From NCBI GenBank assembly GCA_029747015.1, contig JAKOGI010000001.1, forward strand, positions 310,001 to 374,000: a stretch of DNA of 64,000 bases, in the 5' to 3' direction. The notes under the pieces are model-generated. The model searched no databases. It saw only the letters and a program-made list of their open reading frames with translations, and was not told the origin of the DNA. The position numbers were made by a program, and so were the translations under genes. The DNA is from Carnegiea gigantea (taxonomy: Eukaryota; Streptophyta; Magnoliopsida; Caryophyllales; Cactaceae). Numbering within the stretch: position 1 is the first letter of the stretch; each line of letters starts with the position of its first letter. Shown here piece after piece: positions 58,186 to 64,000 of this stretch.

Positions 58186-58615
58186 TGCTCCGGCAATGTC
58201 CTTTTCCCACACTTCCTTTATTGCCTTGCGAATCTTGTTTGCCAAATAGAGTAAAAAATAAAGTACTCACATACAAAAACGCGGGTTTTTATTTTATTTT
58301 ATTTTATTTTTTTGTTTAATGGGAACGGTAATCTTATAATATTTCCATCACCAATGTATAATATTTCCATCGGCAATGGTCCTAGGTCGCAACTTCTTGC
58401 AACTTTCATATATTTTTTTAATTTACAATTATTTTTTATTAATTAGAATTAAACGACTATTGATTCATAAATAACGTTGTGGATGGCTCTTATCGATGTA
58501 GTTGAAACTTATCAATTTTATGATCTTCTCCATAAATTGGTCAATATTTATAGAATAATATTACCATCAGTAAAAACAAATGAAAAAATTGGACTAGTTG
58601 AATAAGAGGACTGTT
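58186..58615. other. Segment of about 430 bp present only in unit B
   Basis: Flanked by ACACGTGCTC and CACCAAATTCAAACAAGGGG, which are adjacent in unit A. No ends or target duplication are visible, so it may equally be a deletion in unit A. It has an ATTTT run near 58290 and no gene. Confidence 0.75.
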
Positions 58616-58851
58616 AGCAGCCTCTCCGTGCACCAAATTCAAACAAGGGGGAAAGCAAGGAAAATTAAGCCCAAGTGCTATGAACAAGCACACACGCTAT
58701 TATCAGAAAATAGGTGGAAATTCAAGTGTCACATGAATGGGGCGAATAAAATAATATTTGCAAAGATAAGGGCGAAGACAGTGAGTGGGTCTTTCTATGC
58801 CTGGCCTCATATACTTTGGCATTATGCTCAATAATTGATCTATTGTGATTA

Positions 58852-59094
58852 GGTGAGAAAGTCTGACCCGACACAATCACACGACACGAATTCAATCCGA
58901 AGTTACTGAGAGAAACACGAATCTAATCTGAACTGAACCAATTTCGACACGAAGTCGACTCAATTTGGCGTTTAATGTGAAAACTTGTTATTTTTCAGTT
59001 TTCAGCAAATCTAAGCTATTTTCAAGGTTGATACGAAATTGACCCGTTTATTAAATGGGTCGATCCGACCTGACCTGCTTTCCAACTCTAATTG
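58852..59094. other. Segment of about 243 bp present only in unit B
   Basis: Between TATTGTGATT and AAGTAGCCGCC. It is rich in GACCCGACAC, CGACACGA and CGACCTGACC words, as in some dispersed plant repeats. No clean target duplication or terminal inverted repeats are visible. Confidence 0.75.
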
Positions 59095-60375
59095 TAAAGT
59101 AGCCGCCCTACGCAATCATAACAGATTGTTCACATAAATATGCATTATGCCTAAAAACAATTGATATTTGTTCATGACTAGATGCAGTTATAATAGTTAT
59201 CACTGTGTAATAATTATTATAAATGATATAATTTGAACTATGAGCCTATTATATAGGTCTAAGTCATTTATTTATTTTTTTGGGGTTCTAACTTAATTAA
59301 AATTATTTTGTGAACATAAAACATATTTATAAAAATGCAAAAGTATAATGGACTAAAGGCTTGTTTGATTGCCACCCTCTTCGTTTCTAATCAGCCTAAT
59401 GACTACTGTAGAAAATGTAGTCCCCGTCACACCATTTCTTCTGGCAAAAAACCTCATGCAGGCTTCCATGGATTTTGCCGATTCAGTTAGTATTATCGGT
59501 GAAAAAAAAAACAAATTAACTCTCTCTCTCCCTCTCTCTCTCTCGGCTCTGACTTGCCAGTCTCTAGAGGTTGTGGTTCATACACCATTCATGATCGCGA
59601 GGGAGTATGAGACGCCATGATAATTAGTGTATATCACTTTGATATATCTTTGGATAACATTATATCTGGCAAAATTGACCAAAAATTCGAAACCAGAACC
59701 AAATGGTTGAATGCTTACTCGACTTCAGGCCCGAAACAATTAGCTCGAAATTGACCCAAAGCCCATGTTGACCAAAACCAAACCAAATTGACCTAACCCG
59801 AACATTTTTTTTACAAACATATTTTTCCTTGCAAGAATTGGGCCAAAAAATTGAGTGATCCGCAGTCAACTAGGACTAAAAATGACCCGACCCAAAATTT
59901 AAAAAACGGACTAAATTTATTTGAGACAATTAAGTACGACTCTACATGAAGTGATCGAATGATATATTTTCTAAGTCTAGTCAACAATTTATGATTTTAG
60001 ATCGGCATAACAAGTAAAATACGAATTGTCAATGAGTAATTGATCATATATAAGTTACAAAAAGTTTTATAAGTTTAGTAAGTTGGTACCTATATTTGCT
60101 TTGAAAAAATGTCTTTCGTAAATAAGCTAAGGTCCCATAAAAAAAAATTAAAAAAAGAGAAACAGAGAGAGAGAGAGACTGTTCTCAAGGGGGAACAACC
60201 GGGAGAGGAAGGGAAGATGGCAAACCAGGCGGAGGGGTCCATCTCTAAATATAACACGTGACACAGTAAAATCCTTTCCATCGAGGTCACGATCATGATC
60301 TTGACTTTCACCGCCCAAAATGTAAGCTCGGCGCCTACAATCACTGTCACACAATGTGAATCCCTTTGGCGGGCT
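59095..60375. other. Upstream region of lipase B
   Basis: Nearly identical to 18890-20161. No gene is recognisable. Confidence 0.65.
60255..60260 (+). promoter_or_regulatory. G-box-like CACGTG upstream of lipase B
   Basis: Same position relative to the TATA box as in copy A. Confidence 0.4.
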
Positions 60376-60383
60376 TATAAATA
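60376..60383 (+). promoter_or_regulatory. TATA box of lipase B
   Basis: TATAAATA, 130 bp upstream of the ATG, as in copy A. Confidence 0.6.
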
Positions 60384-60505
60384 TGTGTGCGCTCCCAACC
60401 AAGCCTCATACACTCCAAGTAACAAATCCTTCACTACCTACAGCCGCCTCATTTATTGAGCCAAAACCCCTCTTCAATTAGCCTTCTACATCATCCATAT
60501 TGCCA

Positions 60506-63080
60506 ATGATAATAAACAATATGGCTACTAAAGAGCTCGACATCCATGCAAATAAGTTTTTGAATCTCAATAAGAAAAATGTTACCTTTAGAAAACTCGC
60601 GTTTCAATTATTATTTGGTGGCCACATCCAAGATAGCGATCTTATTTATCACAACATTCCCCAAGAGAAAGAGAATAAATACCTCCATAGGTTCATCATT
60701 TTTCTCTCTTTGGTGATTCAAGTTTTGCTCAACCACATCTCCAAGCCCTTGAGCATATTGGGTCGCTTTCTTGAGGCCGTCCTTAACCCTTTTAAGGGTA
60801 CGTGTTCGTCTATTTTCTAACACCTACTAATGTGCAAATACTCTATCAGCTAAGTCCATATTTTCATCAATTTTTGACACTAGTTACTAGTCGATTAAAT
60901 CATGTATGAAGTAAGCTATTGAATTAAAACTTAACATTTTGATTAGTAACATCGGGTATACATCCTGATAATGTAGATAGAAAGTCAGCCCGTTATTTCT
61001 CATTCCTGGGACATCTTGACACGAGGGTAGAGCTGGACGGAACAATAGAGCATGGAGATGGGAGATATTATCCTGCACTTACAATGATGGCATCCAAGTT
61101 AGCCTACGAGAATCAAAATGTCATCAGATCTGTGGTTGCTGATCACTGGAAGGTGGGTAATTAACGCCATCTAATTAAAATTATGATGTCCTCATCTATC
61201 TTTTCAACTTAAGAATATTACTTGCTTAATTAACTACAAGTTCACTTCCCCGCTGTTCCCTTATAGCAGGCTAATACACTAATACTGTGCCAGTCACTCT
61301 TGCCAATGTTTATATCAAACGGCCATCAGTATGTACATACTCCTTTAGTACATATTGGCAAAAAATATCTTAAAAAAAATAACAATTACATTCTAAAAAA
61401 TATGTATGGTTAGATTTATATAATTTTTTATCACATGTAATTCCCATCTGACCGTTCTCTCCCTGGATTTCCCAACATATGTAGTGATTAGTGAAGCTAA
61501 GACTGGTGTAAGGGGTATCACACGGCTTGATATATGAAGTAATTAAATACTAATTCACAGAAAAAATCCAAGCAAAAATGATGAAAATGAGCAAAAATGA
61601 AAGAAATTAAGCTTCATTTGAACTTATTTGTTCTTGTATTAACGCATATGTGTTTTAACGACCTTCAATTTTTTACGTACGCATGCAGATGGAATTCATG
61701 GGGTTCTATAATTTCTACAACGGTAAGATATGTCTTAATCTAATTTACAAGCCTTCAACTCTAGCAGCCAAAAAAGACAATTACGGCAGTGCTTTTAATT
61801 TGCTTATGGTTAATTAATCACTAGCTCATAGATTATTTGCTCATTTTTGACTACAGAATTCCAGGAGATAATGGCAACACAAGCGTTCATCTTCCAAGAG
61901 AAAGGTCCAGAAAATGATACGATCATCGTGTCCTTCAGGGGAACCTCCCCTTTCGTTGCACACGATTGGAGCACCGATTTTGATATTTCATGGAGCAAAT
62001 TCAAAGGAGTTGGAAAAACACATATGGGTTTCATGACAGCCTTAGGTCTCAAAAAATATCGTAACAACAACGATCCTGCGGGAGATTACTATGGGTATTG
62101 GCCTAAGGAAGTTGAACAAGATCCTAAGTTTCCACTAGCTTACTACACAATTAGGGAAATGCTCAGAGAAATCATAAAAACAAACAAGAAGGCGAGATTT
62201 ATCGTGACTGGCCATAGCTTAGGAGCTGCACTTGCCATTCTTTTTCCAGCAATCTTGGCCATGCATGATGAGGAAAAGCTACTAGATAGGTTAGAGGGTG
62301 TTTATACATATGGGCAACCAAGGGTTGGGGATGAAAAATTCGGTAAATTTGTGATGAAGAAATTGAGGGAGCATGATATCAAGTACTACAGGATTGTCTA
62401 TGCTAATGATGTAGTGCCTAAGGTTCCTTTCGATAATAGCTTTACGATGTTCAAGCACTTTGGGACAGGCATGCATTTTGACAGCCTTTATTACGGCAAG
62501 GTTAGTAAAGATCTTATTCTCTCTCAGCCTTCAAAAAACCATCAATTTTAGTTTTTAGTTGAGATGATTTTCGAACAAATTAAACATGTCAGCATGGGCT
62601 CCAGTTGTTTAATTCAATAAGTTATGCATGGTTCTAAGCCTATGTGAACTCAATGAGCCTACTTATTTTGCCGCGCCACCACTGAACACTATCATTTATG
62701 CAGCTTTTTTTTTTTTTTTTTTAACGTGGTGTAATATAATGACACAGATAGTTCAAGAAGAAATAACAGCATTGAAGAGAAAGCAGGCGGCACGGAACGT
62801 ATTGGAGAAATGGCTATGGGTGCTAAGAGACATAGCTGGGTTCATAGCCAACTTCATACTGGCAAGGCTGAATGCAGTTTTTGAGGTGATAAGAGGGTTC
62901 ATAATTCCCTACACAGCAGGGCGTGACTTCAAAGAGGGTTGGCCACTAACTGTGGTTAGGCTCACAGGGATCTTGCTTCCTGGGGTCGCAGAACATGGTC
63001 CTCAAGATTATGTTAACGCGACTCGTTTGGCATCTAAGGACTTGTTCCCCCTTTACACTTCTTTGATGTCCGATCAGTAA
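60506..63080 (+). CDS. Class 3 triacylglycerol lipase, oil-body lipase type, copy B (five exons)
   Basis: Exons: 60506-60797, 60947-61152, 61689-61722, 61857-62500 and 62748-63080, the same lengths as in copy A, with all splice sites kept. The 502-residue product has the same catalytic residues (Ser298, Asp362, His475). Compared with copy A I count seven residue changes: A232T, D249N, G281R, K286T, A317E, V406A and P473A, and about 11 silent changes. None touches the catalytic motifs, and the excess of silent changes suggests both copies have been under selection. The promoter elements are also kept, so expression could be similar; any difference in role is unknown. The alternative start is 60521. 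Confidence 0.9.
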
Positions 63081-64000
63081 GATACCATGCCATCAAATTT
63101 CGTTATTTCAGCAGCGCGGTGTTTGATTTATGAGAATAAAAATCAATCTCAAATTCTGTTCTTACTTGAGGCCAATTAGGGGTAGATTTGGCTAATAGTT
63201 TTGATTTAGCGTTCCCTAGAAATCATGGGCTATAAAGGGCAACGCACTGTTTTACGTGGAAGTGTACGCACCTGTTTGTTTGGTATTCAACGTGTGACAT
63301 CTATATATATCTATATATATATTAAACAAAATAAATCTCCCTAATTTTTGGACACATATCACTCTCACAAAATTTCTAAAATATTTAATAGTTTTTGCCT
63401 TTTTCTTGTTAAAAAAACAAAAGTAAGTCAATTATTTATGGAAGATTTTCTTTCTCAAAAAAAGAATTTATAAAATTGATGACAATTAGGAAGATTTTCT
63501 TTTCAAGAAAAAAAAAATGTTCAATATATGATAATGCATGATATATCATATTACTAACACCATTACCAATATTATCAAAAATAATATATTATATTATAAT
63601 GAAATAAATGCATCAATTACGGATAATTTATTGTGCATATTTGGTTTCTAATACTTGTCGAAAACATGGCAACTAGTGTGCAATATTATAATAAAGACAC
63701 ATACAGCCACAACCAAATATTCTATATCTTATTTACTCTATATAAAGACACTATTATTTTTATTATCATTATTATTATCAAGAAATAATAAAATATTTCA
63801 TTTTTATTATTATTATTTTTTCTATCTATTTGAGCATAATATAAATATAAAAATAAAATATTAGAGATATTAGATACAATACAATCATAATTATGTCCCA
63901 TATACGCAAGATAATATCAACGCCAAATCACCACCAAAAGGTTCGAAATGGATTCAATTTTTTGAAGCACAAGAGTCCAAGCCAAGATTAGATTCCCTTT
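63081..64000. other. Downstream region of lipase B
   Basis: Up to 63766 it matches the DNA after lipase A. After that it is ATT-rich DNA unique in this window. No gene is recognisable; an AT-rich frame at 63655-63864 has no support. Confidence 0.65.
63135..63140 (+). terminator. Possible poly(A) signal of lipase B
   Basis: AATAAA, 55 bp after the stop, as in copy A. Confidence 0.4.

Larger units (their letters stand above)
57205..63766 (+). repeat. Segmental duplication, unit B
   Basis: 6562 bp matching 17666-23548 in the same orientation. It is longer mainly because of two segments missing from unit A (58186-58615 and 58852-59094). It starts at the same base inside the copia RNase H region and ends in TATTAT before a different ATT-rich tail. 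Confidence 0.95.

Overview
This is nuclear DNA from a flowering plant, probably a eudicot; I cannot name the species. The evidence is AT-rich non-coding DNA, spliced genes with GT/AG introns, Ty1/copia and Ty3/gypsy retrotransposons of plant type and an RTE-type LINE. Operons, ribosome binding sites and CRISPR do not apply here. I found no tRNA or rRNA gene.

The only host genes I can support are two copies of a class 3 triacylglycerol lipase of the oil-body lipase (OBL1-like) type. Copy A is at 20292-22864 and copy B at 60506-63080, both on the plus strand. Each has five exons and encodes 502 residues with Ser-Asp-His catalytic residues. By hand count they differ at about 18 coding positions, 7 of which change an amino acid. 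They lie in a direct segmental duplication, unit A 17666-23548 and unit B 57205-63766. Its left edge lies inside the RNase H region of an old copia element.

Layout: (1) 1-4417 is a non-autonomous gypsy-type LTR element with about 630 bp between long LTRs full of tandem repeats. (2) 4418-6159 has no recognisable gene. (3) 6160-18469 is a decayed copia element with 5-bp target duplications. Inside it are a solo LTR (9223-10437) and a second solo LTR (11079-17230), which itself holds an RTE-type LINE on the minus strand (12021 to about 15110). (4) 18470-23548 is the rest of unit A, with lipase A. (5) 23549-25231 is spacer with microsatellites. (6) 25232 to about 29992 is a second decayed copia element that has lost protease and most of integrase. 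(7) 29993-56189 is one minus-strand chromovirus of 3.1-3.2 kb LTRs, with a gag-only element (30524-36130) in its 3' LTR and an Athila/Tat-like gag-protease element (about 43410-51848) in its 5' leader. (8) 56190-57204 is degenerate flanking DNA. (9) 57205-63766 is unit B with lipase B, followed by AT-rich DNA to the end.

The nesting gives an order of events. The copia element landed upstream of the lipase gene, a segment from inside that element through the lipase gene was duplicated, and the space between the copies now holds about 33.7 kb of nested retrotransposons. The lipases probably act in storage-lipid mobilisation. Everything else is mobile DNA, mostly dead. The most unusual material is the gag-only and gag-protease elements that share a non-coding motif, an extra ORF upstream of gag in the chromovirus, and a sharp step in divergence between the two duplicated units.
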